Of a stretch of DNA of 39,886 bases, positions 32,775-39,886 are shown in pieces. Every line of letters starts with the position of its first letter. Position 1 is the stretch's first letter. The DNA comes from a bacterium. Lineage in GTDB: Archaea > Thermoplasmatota > Thermoplasmata > Lutacidiplasmatales > UBA184. Below the pieces are notes generated by a model. That model saw only the letters and a list, made by a program, of their open reading frames with translations, did not search any database and had not been told where the DNA came from. The DNA is taken from positions 1 through 39,886 of the forward strand of contig DAIDCO010000015.1 in the NCBI GenBank assembly GCA_027309555.1, read 5' to 3'. The position numbers and the translations under genes were made by a program.

Positions 32775-35030
32775 GTGAAGTCGCGACGGACCGGACGGGT
32801 TCGCCGCACCGCGGTCGAGTACCGCCCGCCGTTCCTCGTCACCGGGGCGCGCCCGGCGCTCGCCGACCTCGCCCGGCACCTCGCGCGCCGACCGACCGTC
32901 GCGCGCGTCGACCTCGGGTCGGGCCGCCCGTCGCTCTTCGACCGACGCCGTTCCCCGGTCCTCACCGTGACGGCCGAGCGGAACCCGGACCGCCGGACGC
33001 TCGCCCGGGAGGTCGACGCGTTCGGTCGCTACGAAACGTTCTCGCTCTACGACGTCGACCTCGCCCCGCCGCAGCTCTATCACCTCGACCACGCGCTCTA
33101 TCCGTTCGCCCCCGTCACGGGAGCGGGCGCAGCGCTCGTCGCGACCGAACCGCCCGAGACGATCGACTACGCCCCGCCCCCGCTCCGCCTCGCGCGGCTC
33201 GAGGTCCGCCTCGCCGGGCAGCGCCGGGGCCGCCTTCCCCCGCCGGACGGCCGGATCGGGTCGGTCCGGCTCGGGGAGACCACCCTCGAGGGACCCGAGG
33301 AGGATCTGCTGCGCGCGCTCGTCGACGAGGTCGCGCGGAGCGACCCGGACATCCTGCTCACACAGGGCGGCGATTCCTTCGACCTTCCGTGGCTCTACCG
33401 TCGGGCGGCAGCCTGTGGGCTCTCCCCGGCCGAGTTCGCCCTCGGCCGGGAACGGGTCGGCTTCCGGCCGTCCCGGCCCGCCGGCGCGTTCGAATCGTAC
33501 GGTCGGGTCCTCTACCGGTCCGCGTCGTTCCCGCTGCCCGGCCGGTTCCACATCGACCGGGAGAACTCGTTCCTCTACGACGACGCCGAGATCGCCGGTC
33601 TCGTCGATGCCGCCCGGCTCTCCCGCCTCTCGCTCGCGACCGTGGTCCGCCAGTCTCCGGGGACCTGCTTCACGGCGATGGAGATGGCCCACGCGCTCGC
33701 GCTCGGCGCGCACGTGCCGTGGAAGAAGAACCGCCCCGAAGGGTTCCGCCGGGCGGACCGTCTGGTCGCCGCCGACCGCGGCGGCGTGATCTTCCTCCCG
33801 CCGGTCGGTGTCCACGACCACGTCGACGAGTTCGACTTCGCGAGCCTCTACCCGCACATCATGGTACGAAAGAACCTCTCGGCGGAGACGCTCGAGTGCC
33901 GCTGCTGCCCGAGGAGCCCGATCCGGGCGCCGGGGCTCGGCTACCGCTCCTGCACCCGGCGCGTCGGGCTCATTCCCCGTACCCTCGCGCCGCTGCTCGC
34001 CCGGCGGCTTGCCTACAAGGCGGCCCTGAAGCGGCCCGGCCTCCCCGCGGAGGAGGCGTACCGTCTCCGTCGCCGCGTGAAGATGCTGAAGTGGATCCTC
34101 GTGACGGCGTTCGGCTATCAGGGCTACCGCAACGCCCGCTTCGGCCGGATCGAGTGCCACGAAGCGATCAACGCCTACGCACGGGAGCTCATTGCGTCGC
34201 TCCTCCCCCCGGCCGAGCGGGCCGGCTACTCGGTCCTGCACGGGATCGTCGATTCCCTGTGGCTTCGGCCGACCGACCTCGCACGGCCGCCGGACCCCGA
34301 GCGGTTCGCCGCCCGGATGAGCGAACGCTTCGACCTGCCGCTCGGCTACGAGGGCCGCTACCGCTGGATCGTGTTCCTGCCGGCGGTGACGCACGGGCTC
34401 GGGGTGCCGAACCGGTACTACGGGCTCTACGAGCACGGAGAGTTCAAGCTCCGCGGGATCGGCGGCCGTCGTCACGACACTCCCGGGCTCGTCCGGCGGT
34501 TCGAGAGCGAGGTGCTCTCCCTGTTCCGGGCGGCGCGGGACGCGGACGGGGTGCGGGCGCTGCTCCCCCGGGCGCTCGCCCGTGCCGACCTCATCGCCGC
34601 TCGTCTCGCGGCGGGCGATTGGCCCGTCGAGGAGCTCCTCGTGAGCCACCGGGTCGGTCAGGCGCCCGAGGCGTTCGTCACCTTCACCGATTCGGTCGCG
34701 GCGCTCCGCCAGCTCGCCGACGCGGGCGCCCCGCGGGGAGCGGGAGAGGTCGTCCGCTTCGTCCTGCTCGATCGAGAGAGCCGCTCGTTCCGCCGCCGGG
34801 TGCGCGTCGCGGAGATGCTCACGGGGGACGAGCGGTACGACGCGGGGGCGTACCTCGACCTCCTCGCGCGGGACGCCGAGACCCTTCTCGCCCCTCTCGG
34901 GGTCGACCGAGCGACGCTGCTCGAGCGCTGGGGCGCCGACGAGGCCTCGCCGCGCGGCCCGTACCGTTCGCCCGAGCGGGCCGGGCAACTCGAGCTCGCG
35001 TCCGCGTCGGGCCCCGAGCGGACCTTTTAG
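32775..35030 (+). CDS. Family B DNA polymerase, PolB2 type with altered motifs
   Basis: This protein has at least 751 aa. Polymerase motif A is DFASLYPHIM (about 354-363), motif B is KWILVTAFGYQGYRNARFG (about 438-456), and motif C is HGIVDSLW near 488-495, where YGDTDS would be normal, so the first catalytic Asp is Ile. The exonuclease motifs are poor (LEVRL for exo I; GGDSFDLPW for exo II). A Cys group (CRCC and YRSC, about 375-397) may bind zinc. This pattern is known for archaeal PolB2, linked to damage tolerance in Sulfolobus. GTG 32775 is the first normal start codon, but coding sequence clearly extends before it (DGWLLDITESEDGRSVVLW, from about 32706), with GGGGGAGG at 32693-32700. Confidence 0.88.
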   Translation: MKSRRTGRVRRTAVEYRPPFLVTGARPALADLARHLARRPTVARVDLGSGRPSLFDRRRSPVLTVTAERNPDRRTLAREVDAFGRYETFSLYDVDLAPPQLYHLDHALYPFAPVTGAGAALVATEPPETIDYAPPPLRLARLEVRLAGQRRGRLPPPDGRIGSVRLGETTLEGPEEDLLRALVDEVARSDPDILLTQGGDSFDLPWLYRRAAACGLSPAEFALGRERVGFRPSRPAGAFESYGRVLYRSASFPLPGRFHIDRENSFLYDDAEIAGLVDAARLSRLSLATVVRQSPGTCFTAMEMAHALALGAHVPWKKNRPEGFRRADRLVAADRGGVIFLPPVGVHDHVDEFDFASLYPHIMVRKNLSAETLECRCCPRSPIRAPGLGYRSCTRRVGLIPRTLAPLLARRLAYKAALKRPGLPAEEAYRLRRRVKMLKWILVTAFGYQGYRNARFGRIECHEAINAYARELIASLLPPAERAGYSVLHGIVDSLWLRPTDLARPPDPERFAARMSERFDLPLGYEGRYRWIVFLPAVTHGLGVPNRYYGLYEHGEFKLRGIGGRRHDTPGLVRRFESEVLSLFRAARDADGVRALLPRALARADLIAARLAAGDWPVEELLVSHRVGQAPEAFVTFTDSVAALRQLADAGAPRGAGEVVRFVLLDRESRSFRRRVRVAEMLTGDERYDAGAYLDLLARDAETLLAPLGVDRATLLERWGADEASPRGPYRSPERAGQLELASASGPERTF

Positions 35031-35052
35031 TCCCCCGCACGGTCCGGCGTCC

Positions 35053-36558
35053 GTGCCGGACCGCGGGCGCCGACGTACCTCGCGGTCCCGCTCGCGGGTC
35101 CGCATCCGCCGTCGGACGCCCGGAGGAGCGACCGCGGTACGGTCCCCCGCGGAGCGGGCCGTGTCGATCCGCGCGAGCGTGGAGTGCGGGCTTGTGTCGG
35201 ACCTCGGCCCCCTCCTCGCCGCCCTGAACGACCCGGTGCCCGGGATCCGCGAGACCGCCGCGGTCGCGCTGGGGATCCTCAAGGACCCGCGGGGACGTTC
35301 GTCGCTCTCGGCCGCACTCTCCGACCCGGACGCAAAGGTCCGCGCCGCCGCCGCCGACGCGCTCGGGGCGATCGGCCACGGCGAGAGCCGGGGCGCGCTC
35401 GAGTCGGCGCTCGAGGACCCCGCGCCGGGCGTGCGCGTGAGCGCGGGATACGCGCTGGCCCGGCTCGCAGACCCGCGCTCGGTGGCCCCGCTCTCCGCCC
35501 GGGTGGACGACGCGATGCCCGAGGTGCGCCGGGCGGTCGCGGCCGCGCTCGGCCAGGGCGGGACCCCCGAAGCGCGGCGCCTGCTCGAGCCCTTGCTCGA
35601 GGACCCGCAGGACCGGGTGCGGCGGGAGGCGCTGCTCGCCTTCGGACGCTCGGCGGGGCCCGCGGAGCTCCCGACGATCCGGGCCCGCCTCTCGGCCCGT
35701 TCCCGACGGGTCCGCGTCGCGGCCGCGATCACCCTCGGCCGACACCGCGACGCCGAGAGCGTCACGGCGCTCCTCGGTCTTCTCCACGCGCGCGAGACGT
35801 GGGAGAAGCCCGCGGTCCTGGTCGCCCTAGGGCGGATCGGCTCCCCCGCGGCCGTCCCCGAACTCGCCCGCGCGGCCGACCACCCGGCGCACTGGGTCCG
35901 GGTCTGCGCGATCCACGCCCTCGGCGAGATGCGGGCTCCCGAGGCCCGGTCCGTCGCCCTCGCCCATCTCACCGATACCGCGTGGTCCGTACGAGGCGCC
36001 TCGGCCGTGGCGCTCGGCGAGGTCGGGTGGCCCGCGGACCTCTCCGTGCTGCTCGCCCGTCTCCGAGACGAGCACCCATGGCCCCGCCGGGGCGCGATCT
36101 ACGCCCTCGGCCGCCTCGGCCTTACGGAGGCGGCTCCCCGCATCCGCGAGGAGCTCGGTGATGCGGCGGCCGAGGTACGGCTCGCGGCGGTATGGGCGCT
36201 CGGCTGTCTCGCGGACGACGGCGCTCGGGAGGAGCTCGTGCGACTCCTCTACGAGTCCCACCCGGTCGACCGCGCGACCCCAGCCCCTCGGGCCGAGGAG
36301 GAGAGCTCACTTCGGTCCGACGCGGAGAGCCGGCTCTTCGACGCGGCCGTCCAGGCGCTCGGGCGCCTCGCCCACGGCGTGCCCGACGCCCTGATCCACC
36401 GGGCGCTCGTCGACGCGCGGGGGCGCCTGACCGAGGAGGAGCTCGACCGGGCGGCGCGACTTCCGCTCCCCGAGATCGGTGCCGACCGGCCCCCCCCGAC
36501 TGTGCGTCTCCTCTTCGATGCGGCGATCCCGAGCTCGGGGGAGGACGACGACTCGTGA
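35053..36558 (+). CDS. HEAT-repeat (PBS lyase-like) protein
   Basis: About twelve repeats of a roughly 31-residue helical unit, with the pattern DP...VR..AA.ALG.IG (for example DPDAKVRAAAADALGAIG, AHWVRVCAIHALGEMR, AAEVRLAAVWALGCLA) fill residues 50-400. Such HEAT/PBS-lyase proteins form curved solenoids that bind partners; the partner is unknown. The start is uncertain: GTG 35053 lies 26 bases from a TTTTAG patch, but the first 36 residues are Arg/Ser filler and GTG 35161 (VSIRASVEC) is as likely. The stop overlaps the next gene as GTGA. Confidence 0.82.
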   Translation: MPDRGRRRTSRSRSRVRIRRRTPGGATAVRSPAERAVSIRASVECGLVSDLGPLLAALNDPVPGIRETAAVALGILKDPRGRSSLSAALSDPDAKVRAAAADALGAIGHGESRGALESALEDPAPGVRVSAGYALARLADPRSVAPLSARVDDAMPEVRRAVAAALGQGGTPEARRLLEPLLEDPQDRVRREALLAFGRSAGPAELPTIRARLSARSRRVRVAAAITLGRHRDAESVTALLGLLHARETWEKPAVLVALGRIGSPAAVPELARAADHPAHWVRVCAIHALGEMRAPEARSVALAHLTDTAWSVRGASAVALGEVGWPADLSVLLARLRDEHPWPRRGAIYALGRLGLTEAAPRIREELGDAAAEVRLAAVWALGCLADDGAREELVRLLYESHPVDRATPAPRAEEESSLRSDAESRLFDAAVQALGRLAHGVPDALIHRALVDARGRLTEEELDRAARLPLPEIGADRPPPTVRLLFDAAIPSSGEDDDS

Positions 36559-37499
36559 AGGTGCGCGAGCTCCGCGCGGCGGACGCCGCCGACCTCCTCG
36601 GATTCCTCCAGCGTGACTTTCCCGAGGAGGAGGCCCTCCTCGGCACCCGCCCCGAGGGGTTCCAGGAGGTCGTCCGCCGGGTCTTCCGATGGGATGTGCG
36701 GCTCGTCCTCGGGCTCTTGCGGCTCGTCGGCCGGCCGATCTTCCGGTTCTTCGTGATCGAGGAAGGGGGTCGGCTCGCCGCGACAACGCTCCTTACCTAT
36801 TCACCGCGCGCCGGCTACGTGAGCATGGTCGTGGTCGCCCCGGAGCATCGGCGCCGGGGGTTCGCCCGCACGCTCCTCGAGGAAGCTCGTCGCGCGGCCC
36901 GGGCGCGGGGCCGACGCTACGTCGTGCTGGACGTCCTCGCCGCCAACACGCCGGCGCGAACGCTCTACGAGCGGCTCGGATACCGGACCTTGCGGAGCAC
37001 GGCCTACTTCGTCCACGACCGGCCGTCGGCCCTCCCGCCCGCGCCGGGGGGCGGCGTGACGGGACAGCGGCCGTTCCGTCCTCGCGACGCCCGGGAGCTC
37101 GCTCGAATCGACGCTCGCTCCCGCCCGGCCGACGTCGTGCGGGTGCTGCCGACGAGCCCCCGGGATTTCACCGGATCGGCCTGGGAAAGCGGGCTCCTCG
37201 CCAGCGAGCGCGCGGCCTGGGTGATCGACGACGGGGAGGGTCCCCGGGCCTGGGTCTCGGCGACGATCTCGAAGGCGACCGAAGCGGGACATCTGTCGAA
37301 CCCGATCGTCGACGGATCGGTGACGCCCGAGCGAGTCGAAGCGCTCGTCCGGACCGCCGCGGCCTGGTGTGCCACGCGCGGTGCGCCGCGACTGCTCGCG
37401 ATGGTTCCCGAGGAGAACGAACGAGGTCGGGCCGCCCTGACGGCCACGGGGTTCCGCGATGTCCTACCGGTCCTCACGCTCTACCGGACCGTCGACTGA
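36555..37499 (+). CDS. Double GNAT-type N-acetyltransferase (314 aa)
   Basis: The N-terminal half (1-155) is a full GNAT domain with SMVVVAPEHRRRGFARTLLEE carrying the acetyl-CoA loop at about 96-106, and ARTLYERLGYR. The C-terminal half (about 165-314) has the same outline (RPRDARELARIDAR, FRDVLPVLTLYR) but a weak loop, so it may be an inactive second GNAT lobe. The substrate is unknown. The GTG 36555 overlaps the HEAT gene stop, which suggests coupling. Confidence 0.87.
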   Translation: MKVRELRAADAADLLGFLQRDFPEEEALLGTRPEGFQEVVRRVFRWDVRLVLGLLRLVGRPIFRFFVIEEGGRLAATTLLTYSPRAGYVSMVVVAPEHRRRGFARTLLEEARRAARARGRRYVVLDVLAANTPARTLYERLGYRTLRSTAYFVHDRPSALPPAPGGGVTGQRPFRPRDARELARIDARSRPADVVRVLPTSPRDFTGSAWESGLLASERAAWVIDDGEGPRAWVSATISKATEAGHLSNPIVDGSVTPERVEALVRTAAAWCATRGAPRLLAMVPEENERGRAALTATGFRDVLPVLTLYRTVD

Positions 37500-38784
37500 T
37501 CCGGGCCGCGCCCGCCGCGGGGGCGCGGACGTCTACCTCTTCCCGGCCGTGGTCGGTGGAGGCCTCGGGGACATCGAGGAGGTGCTCGCCGCGGGGCGAT
37601 GTCTCGCCAGGGCCGGGTTCCCGATCTTCCTCTACCGAGGGCGGGACCGGCCGCTCCCCCGGTCGGTCGAAGGTCCCTGGGATTGGCCACCGCTAACGAG
37701 GATCGACCAGCTTCGCCCCACCGCCTCCGCAGCGCTCACCGTCAGCCCGTCGTTCGGCCTCAGCGCGGCCCGCCACCGTCCGGGTCCCCTCGGCCGGGAG
37801 GGGCCATGGGCCGTCGAGGCCCAGGAGGTCGAGGCCTCGTACGGGCCCGGTCGCACCCTCCATGTGAGCCTCGAAGAGTTCGCTCGCACGCTCACGAGCC
37901 GCGAGGAGACGCGCGAACGGCTGCGCGAAGGGGGCGTGCGATCCCGGGCGCTTGCCGCGGGCGCTCGGCGGGCGCGCGCGGCCCAGGAGGAGGCGACGTT
38001 CCGGGTCGCGTTCGAACGGTTCCGCGCGTTCGAGCGCGCGGACGTCCTTCATCTCTACGCCACGTTCCGCCCGAATCCTGCGTTCGCCCGGGAGTTCCCC
38101 TCGGCGGTGCAAGTCGGCCCCCTCTGGTCGGAGGGTCGTGGCCGGGTCCGCCGTGGAAAGGTGGGAGAGAACCGCGAATGGGTATGGTACGCGAGCCCCG
38201 CGAGCGCCGAGCGGATCGCACCGTCGGTCGCCGCGGGCCTGCACGGTAGCGGGACTTCCGTACGCGTGCACGTTCGCTCGCCCCGCCCCTGGCACTCCGT
38301 TCCGGCCGAGTCGACCTGGAGCTTCGCTACCCTCCCGGAGCCGTCCGCGGCCTGGCGGCGCCGGTTCGCCGAGGCGGAGGTGCGGATCGTCACCGGCAGC
38401 CGCTCGCTCCTCGAAGCGATCGAGGTCGGAGGACCGTTTCTGTACTTCAACGGGATCCTCGGCGAAGGGTCCCGCGCCCGACGACACCGCCCCGAGAAGC
38501 TCCGGGCCCTGCTCGACTTCGCCCGCACCGCGGGCCTCCCGGACGACGTGCGACGCGACCTTGCCGACTTCGGACGGGGACGGCGCGTGGCCGACGTGGT
38601 GGGTCGCGTGGCGTCCCACTCCGGGGGCTGGCGGCATTTCGCGCTCGCGCCGCGGTCGGTCGATTTCCGACCCCCGTTCCACGATGCGGGGGCGCTCGTG
38701 GTCGCGGTCGCCCGCTCGCTCGCGCGATCCGAGGCCGTCGCCTCGGAGGTCGTCGCGCGGGTGCGCCGGGGCTCGAATCCTTAA
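37459..38784 (+). CDS. Unrecognised protein, possibly GT-B like (441 aa)
   Basis: I cannot place this protein in a family. The first good segment is VYLFPAVVGGGLGDIEEVLAAGRCLARAGFPIFLYR, which resembles the Gly-rich N-terminal strand/helix of GT-B glycosyltransferases. The middle is charged and helical (ERLREGGVRSRALAAGARRARAAQEEA). A later GRRVADVVGRVASH segment resembles the end of such enzymes. There are no membrane helices. ATG 37459 overlaps the GNAT gene by 41 bases; no other start codon precedes the conserved-looking region. Confidence 0.65.
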   Translation: MSYRSSRSTGPSTDPGRARRGGADVYLFPAVVGGGLGDIEEVLAAGRCLARAGFPIFLYRGRDRPLPRSVEGPWDWPPLTRIDQLRPTASAALTVSPSFGLSAARHRPGPLGREGPWAVEAQEVEASYGPGRTLHVSLEEFARTLTSREETRERLREGGVRSRALAAGARRARAAQEEATFRVAFERFRAFERADVLHLYATFRPNPAFAREFPSAVQVGPLWSEGRGRVRRGKVGENREWVWYASPASAERIAPSVAAGLHGSGTSVRVHVRSPRPWHSVPAESTWSFATLPEPSAAWRRRFAEAEVRIVTGSRSLLEAIEVGGPFLYFNGILGEGSRARRHRPEKLRALLDFARTAGLPDDVRRDLADFGRGRRVADVVGRVASHSGGWRHFALAPRSVDFRPPFHDAGALVVAVARSLARSEAVASEVVARVRRGSNP

Positions 38785-38787
38785 TCG
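38779..38787 (+). promoter_or_regulatory. TATA-like element for the M29-like gene
   Basis: CCTTAATCG is centred about 27-29 bases before ATG 38810, as for a leaderless transcript. Confidence 0.45.
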
Positions 38788-38809
38788 GGGGACGCCCCTC
38801 CGTACCGCG

Positions 38810-39886
38810 ATGCCGGCCGACCAGGCCAGTCCTCCCGCGGTCGCCCGGGCGATCGTCGGGAGCGCGCTCGGGGTCCGCCGGGGAGAGCACGTCGCGGTGG
38901 TGACGTGGAACCACACGCTCGCCTGGGCGGCCGCCGTGGTGGCCGAGGTTCGGCGGGTCGGCGGGCGGCCGTTCCTCCTCCTCGAGGACGAGGGGGCGTT
39001 CTGGAAGAGCCTCGACCTCGCCCCGTCGGCCCGGGCCTGGTCGGGGCTCACGGCTCCGGTCCGGTCCGCGATCGCGCACTCGAACGCGCTCGTCTACTTC
39101 CCCGGGCCGGCCGACCGGCCGCGCCTCCACGCGCTGCCCCCGCACCTGCTCTCTCCGTTCCTCGGCAGCGACGACGAGTGGTTGCGCCGCTGCCGCTCCG
39201 CCCGGGTGCGAGGGGTTCGATGCCTGCTGGGGTACGCCTCGGACGCCCAGGCCGAGCCGTGGGGGCTCCCCGGCGCGACGTGGCGCAGCCAGCTGATCCG
39301 CGGGATCACCGAGGTCGACTACGGCGCACTCCGTACGAGGGCCGCTCGGGCGGCCCGACTCCTGGCCCACGGGCGCGAGCTCCGGGTGATGGCCGCGAAC
39401 GGCACCGACCTGCGCGTGCGCCTGCGCGGACGCCGCCCGTGGGTCGACGACGGCCGGGTCGATCGCGAGGACCTGCGCACGGGCCGCAACCTCGCGACGG
39501 CGCCGGCCGGGTCGATCGCCGTCGCGATCGACGAACGGAGCGCCGAGGGAACGGTGATCGCGAACCGGCCGAGCTTCCTCCCGGGGGGCCGTGCGGAAGG
39601 CGGTCAGTGGGAGGTCGAGGGCGGACGGCTACGCAACTACTGGTACACGGAAGGAGGAGAGGCGTTCGAGACGGAGTTCGTGGCTGCGCCCCGGGGGCGC
39701 GCCACGCTCGCGCTCTTCGCGCTCGGTCTCAACTCCGCGCTCGCCCCCGGGGTCCCCCAGGCCGAGGACCAGGAAGAGGGGGCCGTAACGATAGGGATCG
39801 GGGGGAACACGCTGTACGGGGGACGGAACCGGTGCCGGTACCTCTCCTGGCTCGCCGTCGGGGAGGCGACGGTCGCCGTCGATGGG
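38810..39886 (+). CDS. M29-type aminopeptidase-like protein, C-terminus cut by window edge
   Basis: About 359 residues are visible. The N-terminal domain (RGEHVAVVTWNHTLAWAAAVV; GGRPFLLLEDEGAFW) and the second part (RVMAANGTDLRVRL, APAGSIAVAI, SAEGTVIANRPSF, ALGLNSALAPG, AVTIGIGGNTLYGG) follow the AmpS/AmpT thermophilic metalloprotease family M29. These bind metals with Glu and His residues. Here the usual late His-rich segment after the GG appears changed (GGRNRCRYLSWLAV), so activity is doubtful. ATG 38810 has a TATA-like element at leaderless spacing. It follows the unrecognised gene by 25 bases. Confidence 0.75.
   Translation, partial: MPADQASPPAVARAIVGSALGVRRGEHVAVVTWNHTLAWAAAVVAEVRRVGGRPFLLLEDEGAFWKSLDLAPSARAWSGLTAPVRSAIAHSNALVYFPGPADRPRLHALPPHLLSPFLGSDDEWLRRCRSARVRGVRCLLGYASDAQAEPWGLPGATWRSQLIRGITEVDYGALRTRAARAARLLAHGRELRVMAANGTDLRVRLRGRRPWVDDGRVDREDLRTGRNLATAPAGSIAVAIDERSAEGTVIANRPSFLPGGRAEGGQWEVEGGRLRNYWYTEGGEAFETEFVAAPRGRATLALFALGLNSALAPGVPQAEDQEEGAVTIGIGGNTLYGGRNRCRYLSWLAVGEATVAVDG

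Noticed and set aside
32688-35972. A minus-strand open frame of 1094 codons opposite polB2 and the HEAT gene
   Set aside because: Its translation is Arg/Ala/Glu/Pro-rich without domains, and the opposite strand carries clear polymerase motifs. It is a shadow frame caused by high GC.
1-39886. CRISPR arrays or cas genes
   Set aside because: No regularly spaced direct repeats and no Cas-like protein were seen.

Overview
The window is GC-rich archaeal chromosomal DNA. The evidence is a complete set of A-type ATP synthase genes, short AT-rich TATA-like elements about 25-35 bases before many start codons (often leaderless), frequent GTG starts, RNase Z, a KaiC/GvpD-type ATPase, a PolB2-type family B polymerase and a DUF929 thioredoxin-like protein next to a VKOR homologue. 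The mixture resembles uncultured high-GC Thermoplasmatota. That placement is an inference from gene content, because no rRNA or tRNA was found.

Layout. 1-3.5 kb: family X DNA polymerase (cut by the window edge), a GNAT acetyltransferase and a divergent DUF2400 HhH-type protein with a short partner. 3.5-8.5 kb: a 14-TM MFS exporter and the B12-dependent ribonucleotide reductase, which has a long leader. 8.5-11.7 kb: a zinc-ribbon miniprotein, a basic protein with an internal duplication, imidazolonepropionase and RNase Z. 11.8-13.9 kb: a frameshifted partial copy of a DUF929 protein, the intact DUF929 protein and a VKOR homologue, together a likely disulfide-forming module. 13.9-22.6 kb: ATP synthase genes in two convergent operons, K-E-C on plus and F-A-B-D-(new 41-aa membrane protein)-H-I on minus. 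22.6-25.3 kb: ferredoxin, processive-type GT2 and a DUF72 protein.

25.3-30.3 kb is an accessory island: a 620-base stretch with no recognised gene, a membrane/zinc-ribbon protein, two diverged copies of a small unrecognised gene in the same orientation on either side of a large surface protein, and an IS630-family element inserted in the second copy at a CTAG site. 30.3-35.0 kb holds a KaiC-like ATPase followed by a tight cluster of a RadA-like protein without a P-loop, an 84-aa helical protein and a PolB2-type polymerase with altered catalytic and exonuclease motifs. This cluster resembles a DNA damage/translesion module and is the most interesting part of the window. 35.0-39.9 kb: HEAT-repeat protein, double GNAT protein, an unrecognised protein and an M29-like aminopeptidase cut by the window end.

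How the genes may work together. VKOR and the DUF929 protein probably pass electrons during disulfide formation outside the membrane. The ATP synthase operons together encode a full A1Ao complex. The PolB2 cluster probably acts as one assembly at damaged DNA. PolX and the DUF2400 protein point to base-excision-type repair elsewhere in the window.
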